From the NCBI GenBank assembly GCA_010909165.1, contig VJWM01000117.1, positions 558,001 to 622,000 on the forward strand: a DNA stretch of 64,000 bases. The letters run 5' to 3'. Source of the DNA: Anthoceros angustus. Taxonomy: Eukaryota > Streptophyta > Anthocerotopsida > Anthocerotales > Anthocerotaceae. Shown piece after piece: positions 21,837-33,833 of this stretch. Below the pieces are notes generated by a model. That model was not told where the DNA came from. It saw nothing but the letters and a program-made list of their open reading frames with translations, and ran no database searches. Position 1 is the first letter of the stretch. Every line of letters starts with the position of its first letter. Both the position numbers and the translations under genes were made by a program.

Positions 21837-24800
21837 GCTTCCGGCAGCTCAGTCCTCCGCCTCCTCCACCACAACCCGAGCTTGAACTTTCGGGGAAGAT
21901 TCCGGTGGAGCGTGGCGGATTCCGGAAGACATAGCCAGCTCCCGCCGAGCCCCCCGCAGCTCTCCCGCCAGACCCGCCGGCGGGTCGTGACACTGTAGCT
22001 GCGATGGCGACGGCACAGCAGCGGCGGGTCGTGAAGCCGGCCGAGCGAGGGGGACTGGATCCTTCAACCTCAAGCGCTCAGTCTGGAGCTCGGCTCATCG
22101 TCTCATCGTCTCATCGCGGCAGCAAGGAGAAGAGCGCGGCAGAAGAGAGAAGAAAAGGCGGGCTCCGGCGGGGCCCGTCGGGGCCGGTCGGGAACATGGC
22201 CCTTCCACCTGGTGCTGCCTGCTCTTACGTGGATGCCACCTGGCACCCGCCTTGGCTCGCGTGGCAGCGAGGGCGCCAAACGCCAGCCCAAATCAAGGGC
22301 CGTGCAATTTGAATCTGGCCTAAATTATAAGTTCAAACTTCGGCCGCAGACGCGCCAGCCTTGGCGACCATTTGTGCCTCTCCAGCCGAACCTCCTCTCA
22401 AGTTTGAACCATCAACGACTGTCCTAAAGTTGTTGGATCCTTACTCCGCGCTTCTGGACCTCCCCTTCGCTACCTATTACAAAATCTGACGTTGTAGGTT
22501 CTAAACTTCAATGTTTCCTTTCAAAAATTCAAGTGTTGCTCTCTCTCCTCTGAACTCATGGACGAATTAAGCTGATATCCTCATATCATTTAAAATTGTT
22601 CCATTTGTGAGCTTGCACGGTCACTCCCTAATAATTTTAGGTTGTTTGTCCTGAATTGTTTGTGTAGTTATGTTTCACACTTGAGATGCTTGTAAGATAG
22701 CTATTATGTCCAAGTAAAGAATACACTTGAGGTAGTGATACCCTTCAACATCTACACTCCCGGCACACATTGTATACAACACACCACATGTCAGGAGCAC
22801 AGCAAGGCATGGGCTCTCACATTTGCAAGGTAGTTAGTTTCCTCAATGAGGACTCAAACAATCAGCTTGGTACTTGTTTCACGCTGCAGATACTTGAGAC
22901 TATGAAGCCTTCGACAAGGAATCACCTTTGAAGTTTATAGGCCACAACAACTCACGATGATGATCACCAAGAATCCTAAACTAGTCCTTAATAAGCTCTC
23001 TAGGCCAGACGCAAGCCTGTCCAAGGCTTTTACCCAATCCACACCCTCTATAAAAATATATTCCTTATCATTTTAATATCCCTTATTTAATGGTTAAAAA
23101 CAATAACATTAAGGTTTGTCTCTAACAGTTGACTTCTAAACCTTGATAGGAAGATGGCCTCATCTCAAATTTGTGTAAAAAAAAGGGCTAGGGACTTAGG
23201 TAGCAATGTGAATGGATGTGAGCTAACGCTATCTAAATTCAAGCATACACGAAGCACGCAATCAATCAATGATGAACAAAAAAAAATTATTAAAGATAGT
23301 AGGATATCAATGTAAGCATGTGGACAACAACTCATTGTTTTACGTAAGTTTTGAGTGTATCTAATTTTTAAAATATTATATACAAAAAAATATGCACAAC
23401 CATTTAAAGCTCATTGTTAACCCCAAAATGGCTATTTTTGTGTTGGTATCCTAGGCCTCTATGTCTTCTTCATTAAGTTTAAAGTTTTTAAGAAAGTAAT
23501 TTGTTTAGAGGATAGCGAGTTGGATCTTCATTTTTCGATGGACGACATCCATCCTAGTTGGTTGGGAGGGTTTCAGGGGTTGCTTCTCAAATTTCCTTTC
23601 ATCCTTTCATCTTGGAGTACTAAGCTGACTGGGGATCTGGCTGTGAAGCTTTTGAGCTGAAACTGGATTGAGCCCTTTATTTCCTCATAGGGAAGTTTTT
23701 TTTTTGTGATAAAGTGCTCTAGATGGGTGAGGCTTCGAAGCTGGGTTGGTGGTCGCATGTGTCAGCCAAAGAATTTGTTGGGTATGGTCACTTGTGTTCC
23801 AGGTTTGGCAGCAGATGGTGACTTGCGTCCTAGGTTTGGTAGCAAATGGTGACCTGGGTCTCAAGTTTGGCAGCAAAATGTGACCTGGGGCTAGGGTTGG
23901 GTAGCAATGTTCCACCGACAATCTTGACAACTCAAGATTGTCAACCGGTTGATTGAATATTGAATAATGGTCTCTTGCATAGAGGTCGCATAGAGAAACC
24001 TAGTTGCACCGTATTGTACATTGAATGCACATTTGCTTTGTTTTGCAAATGGATATCCCAACTACATGCAGCTAACAGTTCCTTCTTCTGAGCATGAAGG
24101 CTGCGAAAAGGCGTATCTGAAGTGGGGCTTGATGAGTATAGCACGAAAACCAGTGCTAACTGCCAACTGTGGTCACCAAAAGAAACGTAATGAAAGAAGT
24201 GGTGCATGGTTCAGCTTACGGCCTTCATGGATTTTGGTGCTAAAAAGCTCAAAGTGAAGGGTGTGGAGAGGCGCATACACATTGCTTTGCTCGAGATTCA
24301 ATGGTGCACAACCGATTTCACAAGGTGTGTTATTTTTTGCTGAGAAGAAAGAGCCCCCAAAGAAGGTAGTCATTTTTCATGAATACACATCACGTTAAAC
24401 AAGAAGAACTAGAAAATTGGGCACTGAATAGCTAATTGCAGCTAGTAGTAGTGAGATTGCTGCAACTAAAGCTAGGACTAGAGATCCTCTGAACATGGTC
24501 AGAATTAAGCCAACAAAAATGTTCCCAACAAAAGACCAGACAATCCTTGTACAGGAGCAAAGATTGAGGAGGGAAGCTAAGCCGAGGGCAATGGAGAGGT
24601 CAACATACCAGCAATAGACCCTGCTCGGTTAAAAGTAAGATTTATTGAGAACCTAGGACAGCTCCAAGGGGTCCTCAATTGGGGGCAAAAAGTCCTCATC
24701 AATCACATTTATGAAGTGCCAAACAAGGACTAGGTTGGTCATGAGACGACCCATACATGACTTTTATCAGCAGAAAGTAGGGAATATTGCAACAAGTGAC

Positions 24801-25396
24801 TTAGAATTTTCCTGGATGACAGATAAATTACTGTTATAAAATATACACTCAAAGTCTTGAAAGGAGCTCCGCAGCCAATCTGAGATTTTAATAACCAGAT
24901 AAAGCTGCGGGGGAATCATAAAGCAGCGTATGTACATACTTCTAACAGTACCTAAAGTGCCTTCTATGGTACGCCGTTAGGGACACTTTGGTACCCTGGA
25001 CTCTGCCCTTCTGAACATGATCCGTTTCTGGGCAAAACACTTGCGAGTGTCGTACAAGTGCCCGCATGCTGGTGGATCCCGTACAGGAATTTTCCACCCA
25101 CTTCAGCTCACCAGTTGCCACCACCGGCACGAGCTGTCTTGACGTCGATACGTTAACTTCACATGCAGTGGAATGCAAAGAAACACCCTTGCTAGTTTCG
25201 ACAACTGATACTGATTTCCAGCGACAGGTTGACAGCATCCGTCGTACTAGTTTCAACCGTCGGGAAGCTACCTCATCTCTCGTGAAAGCAGTAAAGTGTC
25301 TGTCGAGCGAACAAACCACTGCTAACGGATTACCATCGCCAGCGAGTCCTTCCTGAAGGCCGTAAATGCCAAAAGAAGGATCTCCTGCTTGCAATA
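21837..25396. other. Intergenic between IQD and IPK1
   Basis: The first 450 bases are GC-rich and hold the IQD promoter and leader. The rest is AT-rich and shows no gene. A four-copy minisatellite with a 31-32 base period (GGTGACTTG...AGGTTTGGCAGCAAAT) lies at 23786-23910. The last part, to about 25396, would include the IPK1 3' untranslated region; open frames there on both strands look fortuitous. Confidence 0.5.
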
Positions 25397-27719
25397 CTAC
25401 ACTTCTCCAGGAGTCCAATGTCTGTGGTGTAGCAGGTAGGCCTTGACAATCTCCTGGTCAAGCTTGAAATAGTACGGCATCTTCTTTAATGGCTTCAAGT
25501 CCAGGTCTAGAAAGAACATCTGCACCAGATAAGAGCGTGGAAGGTAAGATGACAGAGCGGAGGGCACGTTACAAGCTTGTCATTCAAACAGTATAGTTAC
25601 AGGGCGCTGGAGAAGATGTGAAAGGGCACCTTGTAACGGAACTTCTGCTTTGTCGGTGCAAACTCTAAGATACTATGGTGGTCACCGTCATGGCCATCAT
25701 CAGAAAGAGGTTGAAAGGTTAGCATCAGACCGCAATCCTTAGCAGTGGCAGAAATAAGATAGTCTCTAACCAGTTTCTCTGTGTCTTCCCGGGGTAACGA
25801 GTGGATCCTTTCTGCATCCAGTACCTGTGAGGTTGTGCCTGTTTCCTCCTGTTGGGCCTCACAGATGTTGCAAGATTTGCCCAAAAATGAGTAATAGGCA
25901 TGAATGCACCCCTCAATGTCCAGGCAATCACGCCTCTGAACAGCTAGCAATCGCTTCAAAATGTCTTTGTGAAGAAGCATGTCTGTCACTAATCCCTGTA
26001 ACAACTGCACCTGTTGGCCACTCGTAGCAAGTGTGGAGGCTCCTAGAATGCTTTCTAATTTGCTCACAGCACTTTCACCCTTGTCTGCCTCCAGAGCATT
26101 GGCGTAAACTTTCATACCATTGACAAAGATGGCAAGGTTGTTCTGTGGAGTTTCAAATAGGGCCTGAAGGGCCTTCAGTACCCTAGCCCTTGACCCAGAA
26201 TACAGATCCAGGGGGGAGTACGTACTTTTGGTGCCTACCTGTACACATCGCCAAAACAAAGTAGCAGAGTGAGCTAAAACATGCTGAGCAGCTTCTCAAC
26301 CAGTATGTGCCCAGGTACGAGAAAGTTGCCACAGTGAGGGGAATGAAAAACACTAGCAGGGGACCTCATACTTTTAAAAATTCAAGCCTGCATACCAGGG
26401 CAGTTTACTTCCAGAATAAAAACTTAATTACTTCGCATACTTGCTGATAATCGCACTGTTCAAACGATAGCGCAAAAGCGATGAAAATGCTGAAAGCAGC
26501 CTATCGGTGCAGGGCACACTGCAGAAAGGGGGAAACAATTTTCAGGGACTACATGGCAAGCCACAAGTTAGTGAACATGACACTGGAGGAACCAGATTAA
26601 GGTCACCTCACCTTGCCCTGCGAAAGCTTCATATGCTGGTGAATAGCAAAACGCGGAACGGTTGACTTCACCAAATTATGCTCCCCAAGGAGTCCAGCCT
26701 CCGGCAAGAAGCCACATTTCGGCTGCAAGTCCCACCAGAGCACTTCAAAATTGCAATGATAACATACTGGGGAATGAACGGGCCATGCCGTGTCTAATTT
26801 TTCTGATAAACAGTTGTGATGCAGAACATTGCTAGGGGCTGACAATTACCTTGATCTCCACAGAGATAACTGGATACTTCTCCTGCACTGATCCTGTAGA
26901 AATAAATAGTGTCATAAACGACAGACCTTAAGGAGACCACTATCTTCTCATTAACCGTAGAGAATCAACCTGAACTAGGCCGATTCCTCCACCTCAGAAT
27001 CCGCAGTCCCTGCTAAGCCTCGGAACACTGTAACGGAAAGCACAGGAAACGATGTCGCACATACTTGAGATAATGGGGAACTCTGAATGATCCGAGACGA
27101 GGAGTGCCGTTGTACCCACAAGGTGCAAACCAGCTTCCTCTCTTCTCCACAATGGCCGCTGATCTGCGACCTTCTCATTGACTGCTTCCAGAAAATCACG
27201 TGAAGCGTAGACAAGAATCTACAGACACCAACATCTCTCCCCCGTTATCAAGGAGCACTTGAGCAACATTTCCACATTAAAGAGAGAAGAGCAAGAGTGA
27301 ATGCACCTCACCCCAGGATCCACATGCTCTGATCCAAGCAGCGGGCAAAGAACATGCCGAGCATATGCATGTGCCAGCTCTGCAGCTGAAGTGGCGTTTG
27401 CAATGTCCGGCCACTCTGCCCACAGCTTCCGCTCATCGTCCGACAGCACGGGACCCACACCCCCATCCTGTAACGCATGAGCATCACTCTTCCGCAGCCG
27501 CAGCACCTTGCTCATCTGCCATAGCAGCAACGGTTCTCATCCCGCACAGCCAAGCAAAGCAAGACCAAGCCCAATACCCAAACCAACCCACCACAACCCG
27601 CCACACAGACTAACCAGAGCGGGATCAGAACCACGGTAAGCCAGCACGATATTAGCAGCGCCCTCTCCCCGGTACTCCCACCACACCACGTCCAGGGACC
27701 GGAGCTCCATCACCGCCAT
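25397..27719 (-). CDS. IPK1: Inositol-pentakisphosphate 2-kinase
   Basis: Seven exons join in phase: 27719-27615, 27515-27312, 27218-27065, 26893-26850, 26722-26612, 26238-25630, 25519-25397 (449 residues, close to the usual plant length). IPK1 phosphorylates inositol pentakisphosphate at position 2 to make phytate. Matching blocks in order: WWEYRGEGAANIVLAYRGS, KVLRLRKSDAH, HVCPLLG-type region with SEHVDPG, SRDFLEAVNEKV, YPVISVEIKPKCGFLP, SPLDLYSGSRARVLKALQAL, TPQNNLAIFVNG, DIEGCIHAYYSFLGKSCNIC, LISATAKDCGLMLTFQP, and FFLDLDLKPLKKMPYYFKLD. One exon is only 44 bases, but its phases agree. It diverges from the ATP synthase subunit g gene. Confidence 0.95.
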
Positions 27720-27984
27720 CCTCGTCTCGTGTGTGCCTCGTCTGCCCTAACACACTCTCTTCTGCCTCCCGACAAACCTAAAGCAGAAGCAGCACTCAAT
27801 CGAGCGACAGACCAGTCTGCCGCCTAGCACAGTTAATTCACCTGCTCTGCTGCAGCAGATCGGCTGCACACGCACCGGCAGCGGCGACGGCATCCGCATC
27901 TACATCGGTCCCTCCCCCTCCTTCCCGTGAGAAGGCTTCATGTGCGCCAGCGTGCTGCGGACGCGGGGGAGGCTCGGAGCCGGG
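27720..27984. promoter_or_regulatory. Shared divergent promoter, IPK1 / ATP synthase g
   Basis: Only 265 bases separate the two opposed start codons, so both promoters and leaders must lie here. It is C-rich on the plus strand with no clear TATA box, which suggests a broad housekeeping-type promoter. This is inferred from spacing alone. Confidence 0.6.
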
Positions 27985-28484
27985 ATGGGATCGTTGCTGA
28001 AGCAGCTGCAGAGCAAGGCGTCCGTGGCCACGGACCTGGCTACCCGGCATGGCACCAAGTACTACAGGCAGCTGCTGGAGCAGAACAAGCAGTACATTGT
28101 GCACGAGCCGACGGTGGAGAAGTGCCAGGAGCTCTCCAAGCAGCTCTTCTACACCCGCCTCGCCAGGTTCCTGCCTTTCCCTCATTCCTTCCCTTCTTCC
28201 AGATCCTTCTCTTCCATGCCCCATCTTCCTTCCTTGTGCTCCTGCTTGCATGATCTTCAGCTAGGTCGTGAGATGCCTGAATTCCCTGTGCTTGCAGCTT
28301 GCCCGGGCGCTACGAGACCCTGCAGAAGGAGCTGGATTACGTGAAGAAGAAGCTGCTCAACAGGCAGGATTTGAAGCTCGAGGAGGTCGGGATCGCTGCA
28401 TTGTTCGTGGGGGAGTGTTACTGCTGGTTCTGCGTGGGAGAGATCATAGGCAGAGGTGGCACACTGACAGGGTACAAGGTGTAG
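27985..28484 (+). CDS. Mitochondrial F1Fo-ATP synthase subunit g
   Basis: Two exons, 27985-28166 and 28298-28484, join within a Ser codon to give 122 residues. The protein reads SKASVATDLATRHGTKYYRQ, LLEQNKQYIV, TVEKCQELSKQLFYTRLA, then after the intron SLPGRYETLQKELDYVKKKL and IAALFVGECYCWFCVGEIIG, ending RGGTLTGYKV. This agrees with the plant membrane-embedded Fo subunit g that helps dimerise the synthase. The C-terminal hydrophobic helix is clear. The start was chosen at the ATG giving MGSLLKQLQSKAS; an upstream GTG-led extension is not supported by family length. Confidence 0.93.
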
Positions 28485-28978
28485 ACTAGCCCGTGCTCTC
28501 CTTGCAATTCCTGGCACTCACAATTTTTGCTGTTTCTGGTGACCGAATTTTGAAGAACTCTGGGATGGTGGAGATAGATGCTGGCTGTGTCTGCTCTGGC
28601 TCCTGCTCATGCTCTGCTCGCTCTCTCGTGGGACGCTTGTGTGATAGAAACATTGTCTGAGCTTGATTTGCAAGCACGCCACCTGTGTGGCCCCCCATAT
28701 CCGGACTGTATGATTCGCGCTACCTAGAATTTGTCTTGACTGCAAAGTGCAAACTCATAGAGGCCGCGGCTGTCTGGACTGCGGCCGTGTGAGCAATAAA
28801 GGGGATACTCGCCAGTAGTTCGATTCCTTGGACGACCAAAAGAGCTTATTTGCTTCAACGTATAGAGAACGATTCTAGCTGACAGTCCACTGAATCGCAT
28901 AATGTTACAACGTGTAGACCACACCAAGGAGGACCATAGCCTTCAGAAGGTTCCATTCAAACTACATACAACTGGCTA
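28485..28978. other. Intergenic, convergent 3' ends
   Basis: This 494-base spacer separates the ends of the ATP synthase g and disulfide isomerase genes, which point at each other. AATAAAG at 28795-28801 on the plus strand is a candidate polyadenylation signal. No gene seen. Confidence 0.4.
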
Positions 28979-30859
28979 TCACAACTCGTCCTTCGGCTGG
29001 TCTACCTCTACCGCTACCTTCTGAGCCGCCTCCGGATGCTCCTCTGCCACCGGGGCGGCTGCCTTGGGGGCCGCCTTGGGGGCCGCCTTGGGGATTGTGA
29101 AAGGAATGGCAGCATGCTTCTTCAAAAACTGAGCAAAGGCCTTCACGGTCCTTTCGGCATCCACAGGAATGGGATCAAAACTCTTGTTGCCGGCAGGGAA
29201 AAAGAGGAGAGTGGGGAATCCATCACTTTTAGCCCTGTAATGCTCGTTGGTTGTGCCGTCCATCTTGGCGATGACTAGAGAGTCCACTCCTTTCAACCGC
29301 TTAGCCAGCTTTTCATAAATCGGCTCCAATGCTTGGCAATGGCCGCACCATGGAGCATAAATTTCCAGGAGCACGTCCTTGGTCTCGTCCAGCACAATCT
29401 CATCAAAATTGTTCCCCACCACAATCTTCACATCACCGTCATTCACCTCTGGAACAGGATCCGACTTGAGGAACGGCTTCAAAGTGCCTGCCAGAAAGCC
29501 TGAGGCAAACTCCTTCAAGCTTTCAGTAGTGACCACGCCAGAAAACCTGAACTTTCTACCCCCTTCCTCAGCTTGAAAAGCCACAATAATCATGCCATCC
29601 CCGGACACACCGAAGAACTCCTGGACAGGCCCTGAGGATTCCGCATCAGATGAGTTGACGTGGATGAAAATAATCTTCCCCTTGAAGTCCTTGGCCGCTT
29701 CTTCGAAATGCGGAAGCAGCCTCTCATACTGCTCAGACGAGACAAACCAGAGAAGCTGCTTCTTGATATCACTGTCGAAAATAGAGGACGATGTGTCCAT
29801 GCTGAACGTGATAACGAGCGGAAGCCTGTTCTGAGCCACAAAGTCCCCGATCGTGCTCCTCTCGAACTTGCCATCGAAGACCGACACTCTCTCCTTCTCC
29901 TTCTTCAGGAGTGCCAAAGCCGGGGCCTTAGCACCGTCCCCGAACTGGAACGCGGCAGCAACCTCAGGATCGGTTGTCTGGCCAAAGAAGACGCCGTCCA
30001 CCTGCCTGGCGGCCGCTGCCAGCTCCTCGGCGTCCGCTCCCTCGAGGCTTTCCAGCAGAGCAACAACCACGACGCTCTCCTCCGACAAAACAGTCTTGGC
30101 TTCCGCCGCGCTGGACACAGTCACAACAGCAGGTCCAATTTTCTTACGAATCCACTTCACGATCTCATCACTGGACCGGTGGCCCGTATAGGGTTTGCTC
30201 ACTCCGTCCACAAAGAAGAGCAATGTAGGGTAGCCTTGCACGTCGAACTTCTCTGCAAGCTCATCGTGCTGCGTGGCATCCACCTTGGCCAGAGCGGCCT
30301 CACCTTTCAACACCGTGGCCGCCTCTGCGTAATGCGGAGCCAGGGACTGGCAATGGCCGCACCACGGCGCATAGAACTCCACCAGCACGTAGCTATGGCT
30401 CTCCACAAACTGCGTGAAGTTCTTGCCCGTCAGCACCACAACGTCCCTCTCATCCAGCGCCACATCCTCCTCGTACTCCGCGCCTCCAAACCCCTCCTCC
30501 TCATCGTCATCCTCATACTCCTCTCCCTCGTACTCCGCATCTCCTCCTAGCCCGTCCTCTTCCTCCTCGTACTCGCCCTCTTCTTCCTCCTCCTCTTCCA
30601 TTGGGTCTCCTTCGCCTTCCAGCAGATCGGGCCGGTTCGCTTTCAGGAACGCCAGCTCCAGATCATCATCCAAATCCTCGAGCTCCGCCAGCTCCTCCGG
30701 CAGCAACTCCTTCCCGGATTCCGAGACGGAATCCAGATGCAGCTCTGACGCACCGCATTGCAGCGGCAGCAACCGCGACATCAGCAGCAGGCAAAGCGAG
30801 ACAGCCAGCACTGGCAGCGATAGCGGGCGCATCCGCCATTGCTTCCCTGACCCTGCCAT
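28979..30859 (-). CDS. PDIL: Protein disulfide isomerase, intronless, acidic N-terminus
   Basis: A single uninterrupted frame of 626 residues. An N-terminal signal peptide (about 1-36) is followed by a strongly acidic stretch (about 50-135), thioredoxin domain a with YAPWCGHC (active site Cys-Gly-His-Cys at 167-170), two inactive thioredoxin folds b and b' (about 240-465), domain a' with the second YAPWCGHC (505-508), an Ala-Pro-Lys-rich tail and the retention signal KDEL. It would make and rearrange disulfides in the endoplasmic reticulum. The acidic leader and length resemble the plant PDIL1-3/1-4 group. Plant members of this family normally have many introns; this copy has none, which suggests an origin by retroposition, though the frame and all catalytic residues are intact. 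It starts MAGSGKQWRM. Confidence 0.96.
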   Translation of the reverse strand: MAGSGKQWRMRPLSLPVLAVSLCLLLMSRLLPLQCGASELHLDSVSESGKELLPEELAELEDLDDDLELAFLKANRPDLLEGEGDPMEEEEEEEGEYEEEEDGLGGDAEYEGEEYEDDDEEEGFGGAEYEEDVALDERDVVVLTGKNFTQFVESHSYVLVEFYAPWCGHCQSLAPHYAEAATVLKGEAALAKVDATQHDELAEKFDVQGYPTLLFFVDGVSKPYTGHRSSDEIVKWIRKKIGPAVVTVSSAAEAKTVLSEESVVVVALLESLEGADAEELAAAARQVDGVFFGQTTDPEVAAAFQFGDGAKAPALALLKKEKERVSVFDGKFERSTIGDFVAQNRLPLVITFSMDTSSSIFDSDIKKQLLWFVSSEQYERLLPHFEEAAKDFKGKIIFIHVNSSDAESSGPVQEFFGVSGDGMIIVAFQAEEGGRKFRFSGVVTTESLKEFASGFLAGTLKPFLKSDPVPEVNDGDVKIVVGNNFDEIVLDETKDVLLEIYAPWCGHCQALEPIYEKLAKRLKGVDSLVIAKMDGTTNEHYRAKSDGFPTLLFFPAGNKSFDPIPVDAERTVKAFAQFLKKHAAIPFTIPKAAPKAAPKAAAPVAEEHPEAAQKVAVEVDQPKDEL

Positions 30860-32044
30860 GGCAGGCGTCCAAATGCAACACCGCGTCTAGTGCATCAAGA
30901 ACTAAATACATATGTACGTACATATGTACAATTTTCATCCAAAACACCTAATGAGCTGAAAATAACTTTGGGGTTCCACTTGGTTTAGGTTAAGTTGGGG
31001 GATATGGCATTGCAAATCTTTGGTCCACGCTGACTCACCCAGTTAAGAACTTTGGCAGATACTTCATATAGCTCCTGCTGGATATGAGCGAACTTAAGAC
31101 ATCAGTGGTGCGTTGCTTTAGCAGTGGAAGTGTGCACGTAAATTGCCTTTACAAACTACATATATTCGGATTCATGTTGTCCGTAGTTGTCCTTAGTTGT
31201 CATATGTTCTAAGTAGGTATAAGAATTTTGTAATGGGAAAGAACGAACAATGTTTATGTGTTTGTAAGATGTGAAGATAACTAATAAATTATCATCATAT
31301 TTTGTGTGAGTAATGATGATGGTAATGGCAGCGTACACGACAACGGACACAATTCTCCCTTGGCTTGTGGCCAGATGCGTGTAAGTGCTATAAAGTTATC
31401 GTTTTTCCGTCGACCTGACAGGAACATTGCTGGAGGGACTGTCTTGGGAAAGGGATAAAAAGTGAGGAAGGAGATGAGTAGGATCTTTTGGTGACCCCCT
31501 GAATGGATGCGTTGGCGGCTATATGGCTCAAGCAGATTCAAGCCTGGCTGAAAATGCGGGTCAATATTTTCCCACGCTTGGGAATTGCTTAGGAGCGCTG
31601 CTCAATTTTCGTTGACAAGCGAGATTAATAAAATTCTCCACACAACATCACAACTACCTTTAAATTCTTTCATTTTATCTCATCAACTTTTGTTGATAGG
31701 GTAGATTAATAAAATTCTCCACATAATATTACATTCACCTCAAATTCTTTCGTTTTATCTTACCAACTTTCGTTGAAAAAACTAATTAACAAAATTCTCC
31801 GCACAACATTACATCCACCTTCAAATGTTTTCATTACATCTACCAATTATAATACACATTGGATAAAACCACTGCCCATCAGGCACTGCATCTAATTGAG
31901 GTTCCATGCAATAGATATGCCAACCATCGTTGCACCATCAATCAAAACTTCTGCACAAGCTCCAAACACACTTAGTACATGGTTGAGGAATGCTTCTCTT
32001 ATCTCATTGGACTTCTTGTCCCTTAAAGCTACTAGAACTATCCA
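30860..32044. other. Intergenic with an 80-base tandem repeat
   Basis: No gene seen. Three diverged tandem units of about 80 bases start at 31611, 31692 and 31772. Each contains AATTAATAAAATTCTCC-like and ATTCTTTCNTTTTATCT-like parts and begins GTTGA. The function is unknown. Confidence 0.6.
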
Positions 32045-32308
32045 TTATGAAAAATGTTCTATCACTACTAAAACATATTTAAAACCCCTCTCCTTGGTTA
32101 AAACTCCTTGGTTGACAACCAAATCCAAACTACATCTACAAAACATACCTCTGATTGATAGTGGGTGAAGCTCAGATTTTTTGTTGGACAAAATTGCTTT
32201 AACTCTATTGCAAACCTCACATGTGGATACCACCCTCTCCACAACTAACAGCGTCTGAGTAGAAAGGGGTTTCTCCATGAACCCTTTTTTGCACACGGAG
32301 TTCCACAA
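32045..32308 (-). mobile_element. Ty3/gypsy integrase fragment
   Basis: The minus-strand frame reads CEVCNRVKA, then LHPLSIRGMFCRCSLDLV, then ERGFKYVLVVIEHFS. This is the end of the zinc-binding part and the start of the integrase core of a Ty3/gypsy polyprotein. It is a remnant with no intact element around it. Confidence 0.75.
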
Positions 32309-32891
32309 ACCTCAAACTGCATGCTGAAAAATCCGCACTAAAAAAGGCCGTTTTGAAGAGTTTAGGTCTTGTTTACGCGTGCCCAAACGTATTTGATTTT
32401 AAACTTTATCCAATTCCGAGCCTTCCTAAAAGAAGGTCATTCTTACAACTGGCACGTATACAAACATTTAGAGTGTTTAGGGCTTGCTGTAATTTTGGTG
32501 CGCAAACTTGTTTTCCTTGTTTGCGCACCAACCTTTCATTCATACCAGTCAATCCTAAGACTATACTCTCGCTTTGGGAATTTTACAGGACTTTGTTTAT
32601 TAGACATTGGGAAAATAATGTCTTTGTTGACTTGATGCTCTTGATTTGCGTGCAGTGCGAGAATGAGAGTGGTATGGTCCGCACTTGGAGCTGGGCTCAC
32701 GCCAAAAGTCTCAAGATTCAAAAGATGCAAAAGGTTCTCACTATTAGTTCAAAGTTTTAATCACAAGAAAAAAGATAGGGCTAAATAAGGATAAGAACAT
32801 ATCCACATTAGGGAGGTGCACAAAAAAGGTTGAAAACATCGAAAGGAACTCTTTAAAACAACAAAAATATCAAAAAAATACCAAAAAATAT

Positions 32892-32978
32892 CAAAATTTC
32901 AGGGCAAGTGCGCGCACTTGCCCTGAAATTTTGAAAAAGTTCAATTTTTTGAACTTGCCTCAAAAAATTGAACTTTTT
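32892..32978. repeat. 42-base perfect palindrome next to an 18-base-arm hairpin
   Basis: Bases 32892-32933 read the same on both strands (left half CAAAATTTCAGGGCAAGTGCG, centred on CGCG). Immediately after, AAAAAGTTCAATTTTTTG (32934-32951) is matched by its reverse complement at 32961-32978 around a 9-base loop. A related GTGCGCGCACTTG core recurs near 33100-33170. Confidence 0.9.
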
Positions 32979-33833
32979 TGGGAAGTTTTTGGGAATTTTT
33001 TTATTTTTTGCTCTTTTTTTCTTTGGATCAACCATCTGGGAATGCACTATGAGGCATGCACTATATGGGTTCATGCTCCTAGACCCTTCTTGACCTTGGG
33101 TGCGCGCACTTGTGTGCACAGGCCTACCCCAGTGCGCGCACTTGTGTGCACTGGCCCTACCCCAGTGCGCGCGCATGCACGCCTCCTGCCCCCGGTGCAT
33201 GCACTTATTCACCCAGCTGGCTCCCCTAGCATGTTTGATGATAACCCGGTACTAGGTCACCGCCGAAAGAGACGGAAATACCATAAAGGATAAAAAGGGG
33301 ATAGGGTGTTCTTCGTCGCATCAGAGCATAGGATAGATATATGAGAGCGGTCTAGGTGAACCTCCGCCGATGTCTGCTACTTGTTATTTCGCTGGGAGTT
33401 CCGGCACATCCATCAGACCTCCAAAAGAAGATTATTTTTGCACAGTGCGCATACAAGTTTGCGCATAGCGTTGTACTAGGCGTGCACTTGTGCGCGCCTA
33501 GGCCCCTATGGAATACAAAAGCATAGAGAACCACACAAAATGTAGAAACTACGGATATGACGAAATTATGGAACAATGAGGTTACTGATCCTTCATCACG
33601 CCGACTAAATCGCCATGAATTTGATTAGAAGGCGCCATCTCGGTGTAAATGACTTGGCAAGTAGTGGCACCGGAGCTGAGAATGCTAGAAACCGATGGAT
33701 GAACACCTACAAAATACAAAAAAAACCAAACCAACTTAAATTTTCGGCGAAATAGGGTTGAGATTTTTTCAAAACCCCTTTTGACAGGAGAAACCCCTTT
33801 CTACACAAACGCTGTTAACTTTATCAATCCTCT

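Noticed and set aside
24942-25418. 158-codon minus-strand frame after IPK1
   Set aside because: Overlaps the last IPK1 exon in another frame, has no recognisable domain, and fits an open stretch in a 3' untranslated region.
28815-28840. AGTTCGATTCCTTGG resembling a tRNA T-arm
   Set aside because: No matching acceptor stem, D-arm or anticodon arm within range.
29660-30550. 296-codon plus-strand frame opposite the disulfide isomerase
   Set aside because: Exact antisense shadow of a well-supported gene; composition follows the opposite strand and no family is recognised.
32353-32760. 135-codon frame in the gypsy remnant region
   Set aside because: No resemblance to any domain; lies in repeat-derived sequence.
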